Assembly: GCF_001591365.1 (NCBI RefSeq)
Contig: NZ_BCUT01000001.1
Coordinates: 186,001 to 250,000, forward strand
Direction: 5' to 3'
From: Variovorax paradoxus NBRC 15149
GTDB taxonomy: Bacteria > Pseudomonadota > Gammaproteobacteria > Burkholderiales > Burkholderiaceae_C
DNA length: 64,000 nucleotides
Below the pieces are notes generated by a model that worked only from the letters and a program-made list of their open reading frames with translations, was not told where the DNA came from and did no database searches. Made by a program: the position numbers and the translations under genes. Numbering within the stretch: position 1 is the first letter of the stretch; the number at the start of each line of letters is the position of its first letter. This document shows, piece after piece, positions 9,471 through 19,053 of this stretch.

Positions 9471-10355
9471 TCAGAGTTTGTTGCGCGTGAGGACCCGCGC
9501 CAGGATGTTGAGGGCGAGCACGGCCACGGTGATCAGGAACACGCCGGCCCAGGCCAGCTGTTGCCAGTTCTCGTACGGGCTCATCGCGAACTTGAAGATC
9601 GTCACCGGCAGGCTGGCCATCGGCTGGCTGATGTCGGCGGTCCAGAACTGGTTGTTGAGCGCGGTGAAGAGCAGCGGCGCGGTTTCGCCCGCGATGCGCG
9701 CCACCGCCAGCAGCACGCCCGTGACCACGCCGGCGCGCGCCGCGCGCAGCGTGATGCTCAGGATGACCTTCCACTTGGGCGTGCCGAGCGCATAGGCCGC
9801 TTCGCGCAGCCCCGGCGGCACCAGCTGCAGCATGTTCTCGGTGGTGCGGATGACCACCGGGATCACGATCAGCGCGAGCGACAGCGCACCCGCCAGGCCC
9901 GAGAAGGTCTTGAAGTACGCCACCACCACCGCATAGATGAACAGGCCGATCACGATCGACGGCGCCGACAGCAGGATGTCGTTGACGAAGCGCGTCACCG
10001 ACGACAGCCAGCCCTTGGGGTTGTACTCCGCCAGGTAGATGCCGGCCATGATGCCGATGGGCGTGCCCACGAAGGTGGCCAGCGCCACCATCACGAACGA
10101 GCCGAAGATCGCGTTGGCGATGCCGCCCGCCTCGTTCGGCGGCGGCGTCATCTCGGTGAAGGTGGCGAGCGCCAGGCCGCCCAGGCCCAGGCGCAGCGTT
10201 TCCCACAGGATCCAGACGAGCCAGAACACGCCGAACACCATCGCCGCGAGCGACAGCGTGAGCGCGATCTTGTTGACGCGGTTGCGCGCGGCAAACTTGG
10301 CCTGGCGCGTTTCGGCGAGCGCCTTCGCATTCAGCAGGTTTTGAGCGGTGCTCAT
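9471..10355 (-). CDS. pstA: Phosphate ABC transporter permease PstA
   Basis: A 294-residue inner-membrane permease, one half of the phosphate channel with PstC. Six membrane segments are visible after an N-terminal cytoplasmic stretch. The EAA loop that docks PstB reads [31 protein letters not shown], and the [14 protein letters not shown] motif is typical of PstA. Its ATG overlaps the TGA of pstC (ATGA at 10352-10355), showing translational coupling. Confidence 0.97.
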   Translation of the reverse strand: MSTAQNLLNAKALAETRQAKFAARNRVNKIALTLSLAAMVFGVFWLVWILWETLRLGLGGLALATFTEMTPPPNEAGGIANAIFGSFVMVALATFVGTPIGIMAGIYLAEYNPKGWLSSVTRFVNDILLSAPSIVIGLFIYAVVVAYFKTFSGLAGALSLALIVIPVVIRTTENMLQLVPPGLREAAYALGTPKWKVILSITLRAARAGVVTGVLLAVARIAGETAPLLFTALNNQFWTADISQPMASLPVTIFKFAMSPYENWQQLAWAGVFLITVAVLALNILARVLTRNKL

Positions 10356-11431
10356 GCCTTGGTCCCTTCGCTCTTCTTCATCTGGGCCAGCAGCACCTTC
10401 GACAGCGTCAGCACGACGAAGGTGATGAAGAACAGCACCAGGCCGAGGTACATCAGCGCGGCCTGGTGCAGGCCCGCGCCGGCCTCGGCGAATTCGTTGG
10501 CCAGTGCCGAGGTGATGCTGTTGGCCGCCTCGAACACGGAAAGCGAGTTGAGCTGGTTCATGTTGCCGATCACGAAGGTGACCGCCATCGTCTCGCCCAG
10601 CGCCCGGCCCAGGCCCAGCATGATGCCGCCGATCACGCCGGCCTTGGTGTAGGGCAGCACGACCTTCGACACCACTTCCCAGGTCGTGGAGCCCAGGCCG
10701 TAGGCCGACTCCTTGAGCAGCGGCGGCGTCACTTCGAACACGTCGCGCATCACCGAGGCGATGAACGGAATGATCATGATCGCGAGGATGATGCCGGCCG
10801 AGAGAATGCCGATGCCCACGGGCGGGCCGGACACCAGCGCGCCAAGGTACGGCACGCCGGCAAGCAGCTTCTGCAGCGGCTGCTGCACCCAGGTGGAAAG
10901 GATCGGCCCGAACACCAGCAGGCCCCACATGCCGTACACGATCGACGGCACGGCGGCGAGCAGTTCGATGGCCGTGCCCAGCGGACGCTTGAGCCAGCTG
11001 GGCGAGAGCTCGGTCAGGAACAGCGCAATGCCGAAGCTCACCGGCACCGCGATCACCAGCGCGATGACCGAGGTGGCCAGCGTGCCGTAGATCATGACCA
11101 GGCCGCCGTACTCGTTCTGCACCGGGTCCCAGACGCTGCTGGTCAGAAAGCCGAGGCCGTACTTCGAGATGGCGGGCCATGCGCCGGCAATCAGCGACAG
11201 CAGGATGCCGATCAGCATCGCGAGCGTGAGCAGCGCGGCGCCCTTGGCGGCCCAGCCGAACAGGCGGTCGGCCATGGGGCCCGAACGCGGTGCCTTGGCG
11301 GGCGGTGGTGCGGTGGCGCGGCCGCGTTCGGCCGCGAGGTCGAGCGTGGATGCGGAGGCAGGATAGGTGGATGACACGGGTCGCTCCGGCAATGACGAAA
11401 GCGGCGCATCCTCGAGCGAAGTGCTGCTCAT
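10352..11431 (-). CDS. pstC: Phosphate ABC transporter permease PstC
   Basis: A 359-residue permease paired with PstA. An N-terminal cytoplasmic extension of about 60 residues, rich in Ala/Pro/Ser, precedes the first membrane segment ([22 protein letters not shown]). Conserved blocks include [21 protein letters not shown] and the EAA loop [32 protein letters not shown]. The extension makes it somewhat longer than E. coli PstC (319 residues); a later start inside it cannot be excluded. It lies 31 bases after pstS. Confidence 0.96.
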   Translation of the reverse strand: MSSTSLEDAPLSSLPERPVSSTYPASASTLDLAAERGRATAPPPAKAPRSGPMADRLFGWAAKGAALLTLAMLIGILLSLIAGAWPAISKYGLGFLTSSVWDPVQNEYGGLVMIYGTLATSVIALVIAVPVSFGIALFLTELSPSWLKRPLGTAIELLAAVPSIVYGMWGLLVFGPILSTWVQQPLQKLLAGVPYLGALVSGPPVGIGILSAGIILAIMIIPFIASVMRDVFEVTPPLLKESAYGLGSTTWEVVSKVVLPYTKAGVIGGIMLGLGRALGETMAVTFVIGNMNQLNSLSVFEAANSITSALANEFAEAGAGLHQAALMYLGLVLFFITFVVLTLSKVLLAQMKKSEGTKA

Positions 11432-11462
11432 GGGTGCGCCGTCCTGGGCTTGATGGGGTTGC

Positions 11463-12500
11463 TTACTTGAACGCGACCGGCTTGCCCGACGCGTCCTTCA
11501 CTTCGCCCCATGCCTTGGCGATCGTGGCCTTCACGCCATCGGGCATCGGCACGTAGTCGAGGTCGTCGGCCGTCTTGTCGCCGCCCTTGTAGGCCCAGTC
11601 GAAGAACTTGAGCACCGTGGTGGCATTGGCGGGCTTGTCCTGCACCTTGTGCATCAGGATGAAGGTCGCGCCGGTGATGGGCCATGCGCCCTTGTCGGCC
11701 TGGTTGGTCAGCACCTGGTAGAAGCTCTTGTTCCAGTCGGCGGCGGCGGCGGCGGCCTTGAAGGCCGTGTCCTCGGGCGAGACGAAGTTGCCGGCCGCGT
11801 TCTGCAGCTGGGCGTAGGTCATCTTGTTCTGCTTGACGTAGGCGTACTCGACGTAGCCGATCGAGTTGGGCAGGCGGTTCACGAAGGCTGCGACGCCTTC
11901 GTTGCCCTTGCCGCCCGCGCCGGTGGGCCAGTTCACGGCCGTGCCTTCGCCGACCTTGGTCTTCCACTCGGCGTTGACCTTGCTCAGGTAGTTGGTGAAC
12001 AGGAAGCTGGTGCCCGAGCCGTCGGCGCGGCGAACCGGTGCAATGGCGGCGTCAGGCAGGGCCAGCGAGCCGTTCAGCGCCTTGATGGCGGGGTCGTTCC
12101 ACTTGGTGATCTTGCCCAGGTAGATGTCGCCCAGCACCTGGCCGTTGAGCTTCAGCTCGCCGGGCTTGATGCCGGGGATGTTCACCACGGGAATCACGCC
12201 GCCGATGACGGTGGGGAACTGCATCAGGCCCTTGGCCTGGAGTTCTTCGTCCTTCAGGGGCGCGTCGGACGCGCCGAAATCGACCGTCTTGGCTTCGATC
12301 TGCTTGAGGCCGGCACCCGAGCCGACCGACTGGTAGTTGATCTTGACGCCGGTGGCCTTGTTGAAATCGGAGGCCCACTTGGCATACAGCGGTGCCGGGA
12401 AGCTGGCGCCGGCGCCGGTCACGTCTTGTGCAAAGGCAGGAACTTGGGCAAACACCGCGGCCACGAGGCCGGCGGCTGCAAACTTGAAAGTCGTTTTCAT
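11463..12500 (-). CDS. pstS: Periplasmic phosphate-binding protein PstS
   Basis: The 345-residue periplasmic receptor that hands phosphate to PstCAB. A clear Sec signal peptide ([19 protein letters not shown], cut after AFA) is followed by [21 protein letters not shown], the family's hallmark start. Phosphate-contact regions include [20 protein letters not shown] and [12 protein letters not shown]. The ATG at 12500 is preferred over an upstream in-frame start at 12572 because it has AGGAAGCCTCC directly before it and starts the signal peptide cleanly. It is first in the pst operon, downstream of a Pho box at 12564-12582. Confidence 0.97.
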   Translation of the reverse strand: MKTTFKFAAAGLVAAVFAQVPAFAQDVTGAGASFPAPLYAKWASDFNKATGVKINYQSVGSGAGLKQIEAKTVDFGASDAPLKDEELQAKGLMQFPTVIGGVIPVVNIPGIKPGELKLNGQVLGDIYLGKITKWNDPAIKALNGSLALPDAAIAPVRRADGSGTSFLFTNYLSKVNAEWKTKVGEGTAVNWPTGAGGKGNEGVAAFVNRLPNSIGYVEYAYVKQNKMTYAQLQNAAGNFVSPEDTAFKAAAAAADWNKSFYQVLTNQADKGAWPITGATFILMHKVQDKPANATTVLKFFDWAYKGGDKTADDLDYVPMPDGVKATIAKAWGEVKDASGKPVAFK

Positions 12501-12563
12501 GGAGGCTTCCTTTAGAAGTAAGAAGTAGTCCCTTTCGGGCTTGGAACGGACTCTAGAAAGCTT

Positions 12564-12582
12564 GTGTGACATCGGTGTGACA
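12564..12582 (-). promoter_or_regulatory. Pho box controlling the pst operon
   Basis: Read on the minus strand: TGTCACACCGATGTCACAC, two TGTCA half-sites 11 bases apart. This is the direct-repeat spacing that the PhoB recognition helix binds. It ends 64 bases upstream of the pstS ATG, leaving room for a promoter between them. Confidence 0.85.
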
Positions 12583-12632
12583 CCCCGCTGTCGAGGGAAA
12601 ATGCCGCCCTTTCCCCTGCGGCTCGTGTGACG

Positions 12633-12650
12633 CTGTCACACAACCGTCAT
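12633..12650 (+). promoter_or_regulatory. Pho box facing ppx
   Basis: CTGTCACACAACCGTCAT matches the Pho-box consensus CTGTCAT-N4-CTGTCAT at nearly every half-site position, with 11-base spacing. It lies 105 bases before the ppx ATG and 50 bases from the pst operon box, so the divergent pstS-ppx region carries one PhoB site per direction. The first half-site is also part of a short palindrome (GTGTGACGCTGTCACAC). Confidence 0.8.
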
Positions 12651-12754
12651 TCGCCGCGCCTAGCCTTGCGAGCCTCGCCACCGGCGATCCGGAAGGCCGC
12701 GCGCCCGCCACGGCGCTACGATCGAAGCCACCCGCCTTCTTCCACGACAACTAC

Positions 12755-14275
12755 ATGCAAAACGGCACCCGCCTCGCCGCCGTCGATCTCGGCTCGAACA
12801 GCTTCAGGCTCGAGATCGGACAGGTCGACCACGGCCAGATCCACCGCACCGAGTACCTGAAGGAAACGGTGCGCCAGGGCAACGGCCTGGACAGCGCCCG
12901 CAATCTCACGGCCGAGGCCATGCAGCGGGGCTGGGACGCGCTCGCCCGTTTTGGCGAGCGGCTGGCCGGCTTCAAGCGCTCGCAGGTGCGCGCCGTCGCC
13001 ACCCAGACACTGCGCGAGGCACGCAACCGCGAGGAATTCCTGCTGCGCGCGCGCACCATCCTGGGCTTCGGCATCGACGTGATCCCGGGCCGGGAGGAAG
13101 CCCGCCTGATCTACCAGGGCGTGGCGCACATGCTGCCGCACACCGACGCCTCCGACCGCGAGCGCCGCCTGGTGGTGGACATCGGCGGGCGCTCCACCGA
13201 AATGATCATCGGCCGCGCGCTCGACGCCGAGCTGATGGAGTCCTACCGCGTGGGCAGCGTCGCCTGGTCGATGAAGCACTTCGGGGAAGGCCTCTTCACC
13301 CAGGGCGCATTCCGCGCCGCCGAGGTGGCCGCCAAGGCGGTGCTGGACGACGCGCTGTCCAGCTACACCCGCGACCAGTGGGACGTGGCCTATGGCGCCT
13401 CCGGCACCATCGGCGCCGTGGGCGACGTGCTGGCCGCGGCGGGCGGCGAGCCAGGGCTCATCACCCGCGACGGCCTCGACTGGCTGGTCGACCGCCTCCT
13501 GAAGGCCGGCAGCACCGACAAGCTGCGCATCGACGGCATGCGCGAAGACCGCAAGCCGGTCATCGGCGGCGGCGTGAGCGTGCTGCGCGCGGTGTTCGAC
13601 CTGCTCGACATCGAGGAGATGCGAGTCGCCCAGGGTGCGCTTCGCCACGGCGTGCTCTATGAACTGCTGGAGCGCGACGAGAGCGTGGCCGACATGCGCA
13701 CGGCCACCGTGGCGCGGCTGGCGAGCCGGTTCGCGGTCGATGCGGCGCAGGCCAGGCGGGTGGGCGACACCGCGGCGGCCCTGTTCGTGCAGCTCACCCC
13801 GGCAGCGCGCGGCGGCAGCCCCGGCAGCCGCGCCGGGCGGGCGCTGCGCAAGCTCGGCTGGGCCGCGCAGCTGCACGAGATCGGCACGCTGGTCTCGCAC
13901 AGCGACTATCACAAGCACGGCGCCTACATCCTCGACAACACCGACGCCCCGGGCTTTGCCGTCAACGAACTGCATGCGCTCGGCCAGCTGGTGCTGGGCC
14001 AGCGCGGGAAGCTGCGCAAGCTCGACGCCGCGCTCGACGACGAGACCTTCGTGACGCAGCTGCTGTCGCTGCGGCTGGCGGTGATCCTGTGCCATGCGCG
14101 CCGCGATCCCGATCCACAGGCGCTGCACCTTGCGGCGCTGGGCGCCAGGGCCTTCACGATTGCCTGCGCGCCCGACTGGGCCGAAGCCTATCCGCAGTCC
14201 GCGCACCTGCTGCGCGAGGAAGTGCTGGCCTGGCAGAAGACCAGCAGCTGGCGCGTGGAGCTCAGCGGGGCCTGA
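12755..14275 (+). CDS. ppx: Exopolyphosphatase (Ppx/GppA family)
   Basis: Hydrolyses terminal phosphate from polyphosphate chains (and possibly pppGpp), opposing Ppk. The 506-residue protein has the ASKHA-type phosphate loop 1 AAVDLGSNSFRLEIG and loop 2 LVVDIGGRSTEMIIG, the catalytic-region motif REGQ/GREEARLIYQGVAH, and the C-terminal helical HD-like domain (LGWAAQLHEIGTLVSHSDYHKHGAYIL) usual for long Ppx proteins. It is divergent from pstS and has its own Pho box upstream, so it should respond to phosphate limitation. Confidence 0.93.
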   Translation: MQNGTRLAAVDLGSNSFRLEIGQVDHGQIHRTEYLKETVRQGNGLDSARNLTAEAMQRGWDALARFGERLAGFKRSQVRAVATQTLREARNREEFLLRARTILGFGIDVIPGREEARLIYQGVAHMLPHTDASDRERRLVVDIGGRSTEMIIGRALDAELMESYRVGSVAWSMKHFGEGLFTQGAFRAAEVAAKAVLDDALSSYTRDQWDVAYGASGTIGAVGDVLAAAGGEPGLITRDGLDWLVDRLLKAGSTDKLRIDGMREDRKPVIGGGVSVLRAVFDLLDIEEMRVAQGALRHGVLYELLERDESVADMRTATVARLASRFAVDAAQARRVGDTAAALFVQLTPAARGGSPGSRAGRALRKLGWAAQLHEIGTLVSHSDYHKHGAYILDNTDAPGFAVNELHALGQLVLGQRGKLRKLDAALDDETFVTQLLSLRLAVILCHARRDPDPQALHLAALGARAFTIACAPDWAEAYPQSAHLLREEVLAWQKTSSWRVELSGA

Positions 14276-14311
14276 GCCGCCTCACTTCGGCCCACTTCGC
14301 CTCATTTCGGA

Positions 14312-15103
14312 CTACTTCGCGTCGAGGCCGGCAGTGCGGGTGGCTTCCGCAGGAATCGCGCGCGGCTGGTCGCCCCCGAACATGCCGGCGTAGGCGGGCT
14401 GCACGATGCGGTCCAGCCCCTGCTTCAGCCCCTCGTGGGCCATCGCGGTGTCCTTGAGCAGGCCGTCGTAGCTGAAATAGGTGGGCTCGGTCACGTCGGC
14501 GGTATGCGCCGTCTGGTGCACGACGGACTGCCGCTCGTCCCTGAGCAGCTGCTCCACCGAAATGAAGGGCTTGAAGCTCGAGGTTGCATCGGCCGCGCCG
14601 TACGCCGTGGTGATCCGCAGGATCAAGGTGCTGTAGCCGGGCGTGGGCTGGAGCTCCGGCACCTTCATCTCGCCGGCCGGTCCGGTGGCGCGCATGAAGG
14701 GCGTCAGCTTCACTTCGCGGCCGCTTTCGCGCAGGCGCGCCGCCAGGCGCTCCGCGAACTGCCTGTTGAGCGTCATGGCCGCGCCGCTGTTCCTGACGGC
14801 CGCCGTGAACTCCTTGCTGCGCTGGTCGGTGCGGGCGGCCATGGTCATCCGGCTGTTGGTGTCGATGCTGAGGGCGAGCAGCGCGCCGATGGGCCCCAGG
14901 AGCAGCCCGGCAAATCCGGTGAGCCCCGAGCCGCCGCCATCCGTGACGATCAGCTGGTCTTCCTCGTTGTAGATGAGTTCGACCTTTGCGGCCGACCGGG
15001 TGGCTTCCTGGCGCGCCAGCAGCGTGGGTTTGGACGCATCGGCCGCACACCCCGCCAGGAGGGCGGTGGCGACGATCAGGGAGGTCAGCTTCTGCAACGA
15101 CAT
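14312..15103 (-). CDS. Predicted lipoprotein, copy 1 of a tandem paralogous pair
   Basis: A 263-residue secreted lipoprotein of unknown role. The signal peptide MSLQKLTSLIVATALLAGC ends in a canonical lipobox (LAGC), with Ala-Ala-Asp after the cysteine, which favours outer-membrane sorting. A central Gly-rich hydrophobic stretch (GGGSGLTGFAGLLLGPIGALLALSID) may associate with membrane. The start at 15103 is chosen for signal-peptide length; another ATG at 15163 would add 20 residues. It shares a co-linear order of blocks (RQEATRSAAKVELIYNEEDQL, RSKEFTAAV, NRQFAERLAARLR, REVKLTP, PTPGYSTLILR, IVQPAYAGMFG) with the next gene, so the two arose by duplication. Confidence 0.75.
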   Translation of the reverse strand: MSLQKLTSLIVATALLAGCAADASKPTLLARQEATRSAAKVELIYNEEDQLIVTDGGGSGLTGFAGLLLGPIGALLALSIDTNSRMTMAARTDQRSKEFTAAVRNSGAAMTLNRQFAERLAARLRESGREVKLTPFMRATGPAGEMKVPELQPTPGYSTLILRITTAYGAADATSSFKPFISVEQLLRDERQSVVHQTAHTADVTEPTYFSYDGLLKDTAMAHEGLKQGLDRIVQPAYAGMFGGDQPRAIPAEATRTAGLDAK

Positions 15104-15330
15104 GCCCGCGTCCAGGCGCAGCAGGTCCATGAAGCTTCTTGGCAGCGGGTTGGGCAGTTTCATGCGTGTTCCCCAGTGGTTTGGCCGATGTGAACCACTG
15201 TAGGAATCGCGCCGCCCGCGCACATGAGCGGTGCGCACTTTTTGCCGGGAGACAAGCGCCCCGCCACCCCTGCGCGCGGCCATGACAAAGCGCCTGCCCG
15301 CGGCCTCTGGCTGCGGCTAGCAGGGCCGCT

Positions 15331-16113
15331 TCACTTGGCGAGGAGGCTGGCGGTCCGGGTGGTGTCCGAACTGGCGAGGCGCGGCGGCGCGTCTTCGCCG
15401 AACATGCCGGCGTAGGCAGGCTGGACGATCCGGGCAAGGCCTTGCCGCAGGCCGTCCTGCGCCCTGGCCGTGTCCTGCAGCAGGCCGTCGTAGGCCAGGT
15501 AGGCCGGCTCCTCCAGGTCGGAGGTGTGGGTGGTCTGGTGAAGAACGGCCTGCTGTTCGTCCTGCAGCGACTGCTCGATCGCCACGAAGGGCTTGAAGCT
15601 CGACGTCATGTCGGGAGCCCCGTAGGTCGTGGTGACCCGCACGAGCAAGGTGCTGTAGCCCGGGGTGGGTTCGAAGCCGGGCGCCTTCATCTGGGCGAGC
15701 TCGCCGTCCATGCGCGCGGCGGGTGTCAGCTTCACTTCGCGGCCGCCGGACCGCAGGCGCGCCGCCAGCTGCTCCGCGAACTGCCTGTTGAGCGGCATCG
15801 CCCCGCTGCTTTTCACGGCGGCCGTGAACTCCTTGCTGCGCCGCTCGGTGCGGCTGGCCAGCGTCACCCGGGTGCCGACCTCCACGCCAAGGGCCACCAG
15901 CGTGCCGACAGGCCCGAAGATCCCGGCCCAGCCCACGATCGCCGAGCCACCGCCATCCATCACGGACAGCTGGTCCTGCTCGTTGTAGACGAGTTCGATC
16001 CTGGTGATCGAGCGGGTGGCATCGCGGCGAGCCTGCGGCGCGGGTTCGGGTGGGCTCGTGGCGCAGCCGGCCAGCAGAGCTGCAGAGATCAGCAGCGAAA
16101 CAAGCGTCTTCAT
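15331..16113 (-). CDS. Predicted lipoprotein, copy 2 of the tandem pair
   Basis: A 260-residue lipoprotein with signal peptide MKTLVSLLISAALLAGC and lipobox LAGC at Cys17. It matches the neighbouring lipoprotein along its length: RRDATRSITRIELVYNEQDQL, DGGGSAIVGWAGIFGPVG, RSKEFTAAVKSSGA, NRQFAEQLAARLR, PTPGYSTLLVRVTTTYGAPD, SSFKPFVAIEQ and the shared end block IVQPAYAGMFG. The residue after Cys is Ala. Function is unknown. A gap of about 230 bases separates the pair, so each may have its own promoter. Confidence 0.78.
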   Translation of the reverse strand: MKTLVSLLISAALLAGCATSPPEPAPQARRDATRSITRIELVYNEQDQLSVMDGGGSAIVGWAGIFGPVGTLVALGVEVGTRVTLASRTERRSKEFTAAVKSSGAMPLNRQFAEQLAARLRSGGREVKLTPAARMDGELAQMKAPGFEPTPGYSTLLVRVTTTYGAPDMTSSFKPFVAIEQSLQDEQQAVLHQTTHTSDLEEPAYLAYDGLLQDTARAQDGLRQGLARIVQPAYAGMFGEDAPPRLASSDTTRTASLLAK

Positions 16114-16257
16114 GGGGGCGGATGTAAGTTAAAGATGCAATTTGTGTCTAAATGCATCTCACGCAATCATTGTGCCTACATGGCACTGCCGCGCCCCACC
16201 GAATTCGTCAATTAGTTTACAGATTCGGGCAAATTTTCAGCCCCTGGATCCTTCAGC

Positions 16258-16719
16258 TCAGAGGAGCTCGGGCGACTGCACCGTCACCACGACGGTCTGC
16301 ACGTCGCCATCGCGTTCACGCGTGCGAATCCACCAGAGCGAACCCTTGCGCACCGGGCAGCTGTCCTGCTTCAGGCCAAGAAGCAGCGAAATCGCCTGCC
16401 CCACCGAAGGCTGGTGCCCGACCATCAACACCACCGACTTGCCGTTGGGCCAGCCGGCCGCAGCCAGCATGGCCTCGGCGGTGGTGTCTGGGGCGAGTTC
16501 AGCACGCAGCTTGTACTTGCGGCCGAGCGCAAGCGCGGTCTGCTCGCAGCGCCGCGCGGGGCTGCAGATGATGCGCGTGCCGTCGGGCAGCTGCCGGTCG
16601 AGCCAGCTGGCCATGCGCTTGGCCTGCTTCTCGCCGCGCGCGGTCAGGGAACGCTGCAGGTCGTCGCAGCCCTCGGTCCAGTCCTCGGCTTCGGCATGGC
16701 GCCAGAAGATCAAGTCCAT
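16258..16719 (-). CDS. sixA: SixA-type phosphohistidine phosphatase
   Basis: A 153-residue histidine-phosphatase-superfamily enzyme. It begins MDLIFWRHAEAEDW with the catalytic RHG-type motif in the SixA form RHAEAE. Other active-site elements are CSPARRCEQTA (second Arg) and MVGHQPSVGQAISLLLG (second His). The start at 16719 is preferred over an upstream in-frame one because RHAEA must lie close to the N-terminus. It begins 19 bases after ppk ends, so it is probably co-transcribed with ppk under the ppk Pho box. In E. coli SixA acts on phosphohistidine of signalling or PTS proteins; the partner here is unknown. Confidence 0.88.
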   Translation of the reverse strand: MDLIFWRHAEAEDWTEGCDDLQRSLTARGEKQAKRMASWLDRQLPDGTRIICSPARRCEQTALALGRKYKLRAELAPDTTAEAMLAAAGWPNGKSVVLMVGHQPSVGQAISLLLGLKQDSCPVRKGSLWWIRTRERDGDVQTVVVTVQSPELL

Positions 16720-16738
16720 GGTTGTCGTCTTTCGGTCG

Positions 16739-18877
16739 TCAGTTGCTGGGTGCATCGGCGTGATGGCCTCGCGATGCATACCGGTTCATGAGTGCCGCCT
16801 GTGCGCCGTGCGCCTCGACGGCGCGCGACGCGCCCGCCTCGCCGGCGTGGGTGTCGTGGTCGACGCGCGTGTAGATGCCGTCGCCGCCCAGGTCCCAAGC
16901 GTCGCGGCCGTCGTGCAGGTAGGCAACCAGGCATTCGTCGATCAGGCGCTGGCGCAGGCCGGGGTCGGTCACCGGCCAGGCCAGCTCGATGCGCCGCATC
17001 ATGTTGCGGTTCATCCAGTCGGCGCTCGACAGGTAGAGCGACTCGTCCTCGCCATTGCGGAAGTAGAAAACGCGCGAGTGCTCGAGAAAACGCCCGATCA
17101 CCGAACGCACGCGGATGTTGTCGGTCAGGCCCGGCACCTGCGCGGGCAGCGTGCAGGCGCCGCGCACGATGAGGTCGATCTTCACGCCGTTCTGGCCGGC
17201 GCGCATCAGCGCGGCCACCAGGGCGTCGTCGGTCAGCGCATTCATCTTGGCGACGATGCGGGTCGGCTCGCCGGTGGCCGCGGCCAGGCTGAGCGCGTCG
17301 ATCTGCGCAATGAGGTTCTTGTGCAGGTCGAACGGCGCGAGCCACATGCGGTTGAGCTTGGGCAGCCGGCTCTGGCTTGCCAGGTGCACGAACACGGCCT
17401 CCATGTCGGCCGTGAGCAGCGGATCGGCCGTCAGGTGGCTGATGTCGGTGTAGAGCCTGGCGGTGCGCGGGTTGTAGTTGCCGGTGGAAAGATGGCCGTA
17501 GCGGCGCATCTGCTTGCCCTCGCGGCGCGTCACCAGCAGCATCTTGGCGTGCGTCTTCAGGCCCACCACGCCATACACCACCTGCGCGCCGATCGACTCG
17601 AGCATTTCGGCCCAGTTGATGTTGGCCTCTTCGTCGAAGCGGGCCTTGAGCTCCACCACCACCGTCACTTCCTTGCCGCGGCGCACGGCCTCGCGCAGCA
17701 GGTCCATCAGCTCGGAATCGGTGCCCGTGCGGTAGATGGTCTGCTTGATGGCCAGCACCTGCGGGTCCAGCACAGCCTCGCGCAGGAACGCGAGCACGCC
17801 GTCGAAGCTCTCGAAGGGCTGGTGGATCAGCACGTCGCCGTGCTGCAGCCGCTCGAAGAACGACTGCGCCGGCGACAGCGTGACCGGGTAGGAGGCCGAG
17901 TACGGCGGAAACAGCAGCTGCGGCTCCTCCAGCAGGTCGATCAGCTGGGTCAGCCGGGCCAGGTTGACGGGGCCGTGCACGCGGTAGAGCGCCTGCGGCG
18001 GCAGGTTGAATTGCGCCAGCAGGAAGCTCGCGAGCGACTCCGCGCAGCTGGCCGACACCTCGAGCCGCACGGCCTGCCCGTAGTGCCGGTGCTGCAGCCC
18101 CTGGCGCAATGCGGTGCGCAGGTTCTTGACGTCTTCCTCGTCGACCGCCAGGTCGGAATGCCGCGTGACGCGGAACTGCGAGAAATCGCCCACCTCGCGC
18201 CCCGGGAACATGCTCGACAGATGGGCGCGCACCACGCTCGACAGCGCCACGAACAGCGTCTTGCCGTCCGACACCTTGGCCGGCATGCGGATCACGCGCG
18301 GCAGCACGCGCGGCACCTTCACGATCTGGATCGGGTTCTCGCGCCCGAAGGCGTCCTTGCCGCCGAGCCGCACGATGAAATTGAGCGACTTGTTGGCCAC
18401 CTGCGGAAACGGGTGCGCCGGGTCCAGCCCGACCGGGATCAGCAGCGGGCGCACTTCGCGCTCGAAATATTCGCTGACCCACTTGCGCTGCGCCGGATTG
18501 CGTTCACCGTGCGAAATGATGTGGATGCCGTGCTTTGCGAAGGTCGGCATCAGCTCGTCGTTGTAGAGCGCGTACTGGCGCGCCACCAGCGCATGGGCGG
18601 CCTCGGCCAGGCGCTCGAACGATTCGATCGTGTAGGCGCCCTTCTGGTCGCCGGCGCTGCTGGCAATCAGGTGCGGCGCGGCGCGCACCTCGAAGAATTC
18701 ATCGAGGTTCGATGAAACGATGCAGAGGTAGCGAAGGCGCTCGACCAGCGGCACTTCAGGCCTGCGGGCCCAGTCGAGCACGCGCTCGTTGAACGACAGG
18801 ATGCTGTGATCGCGGTCGAGCAGCGTGAGGGCCGTTGCCGCGACCGCGGGCGTGCGGTCAGCGGGAGCAGGTTGCAT
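16739..18877 (-). CDS. ppk: Polyphosphate kinase 1
   Basis: Makes long-chain polyphosphate from ATP through a phosphohistidine enzyme intermediate. The 712-residue protein fits Ppk1 (about 690). The N-terminal domain begins LLDRDHSILSFNERVLDWA and SSNLDEFFEVRAA. Active-site motifs include the autophosphorylated His in RRYGHLSTGNYN, preceded by VGLKTHAKMLLVTR, and the C-terminal PLD-like blocks GRFLEHSRVFYFRNG and SSADWMNRNM. The ATG at 18877 is used since the fold starts just after it; the open frame continues upstream without family similarity. Three Pho half-sites lie 70-96 bases upstream, and sixA follows directly. Confidence 0.96.
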   Translation of the reverse strand: MQPAPADRTPAVAATALTLLDRDHSILSFNERVLDWARRPEVPLVERLRYLCIVSSNLDEFFEVRAAPHLIASSAGDQKGAYTIESFERLAEAAHALVARQYALYNDELMPTFAKHGIHIISHGERNPAQRKWVSEYFEREVRPLLIPVGLDPAHPFPQVANKSLNFIVRLGGKDAFGRENPIQIVKVPRVLPRVIRMPAKVSDGKTLFVALSSVVRAHLSSMFPGREVGDFSQFRVTRHSDLAVDEEDVKNLRTALRQGLQHRHYGQAVRLEVSASCAESLASFLLAQFNLPPQALYRVHGPVNLARLTQLIDLLEEPQLLFPPYSASYPVTLSPAQSFFERLQHGDVLIHQPFESFDGVLAFLREAVLDPQVLAIKQTIYRTGTDSELMDLLREAVRRGKEVTVVVELKARFDEEANINWAEMLESIGAQVVYGVVGLKTHAKMLLVTRREGKQMRRYGHLSTGNYNPRTARLYTDISHLTADPLLTADMEAVFVHLASQSRLPKLNRMWLAPFDLHKNLIAQIDALSLAAATGEPTRIVAKMNALTDDALVAALMRAGQNGVKIDLIVRGACTLPAQVPGLTDNIRVRSVIGRFLEHSRVFYFRNGEDESLYLSSADWMNRNMMRRIELAWPVTDPGLRQRLIDECLVAYLHDGRDAWDLGGDGIYTRVDHDTHAGEAGASRAVEAHGAQAALMNRYASRGHHADAPSN

Positions 18878-18946
18878 GGGCACTGATTCTGGGGCAAGCG
18901 GCACGGGAGCACATGTAGGCTGAAATATGACAGTGTCGCCCTCGTT

Positions 18947-18973
18947 TGTGACGTTTTCGTGACCGCCGTGTGA
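18947..18973 (-). promoter_or_regulatory. Triple Pho half-site array before ppk
   Basis: On the minus strand the pentamer GTCAC occurs three times at exact 11-base intervals (plus-strand GTGAC at 18947-18951, 18958-18962 and 18969-18973). This is the helical-phase spacing of PhoB half-sites and suggests binding of more than one PhoB dimer. The nearest half-site is 69 bases from the ppk ATG. Confidence 0.75.
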
Positions 18974-19053
18974 CGCCTGCGGGCCACCCTTGGGCAGCCC
19001 CGTGCCGGGCGAAGAGGCGGACGGCCCGGCATCGGGCCGGGCGGCCGCTGGCT

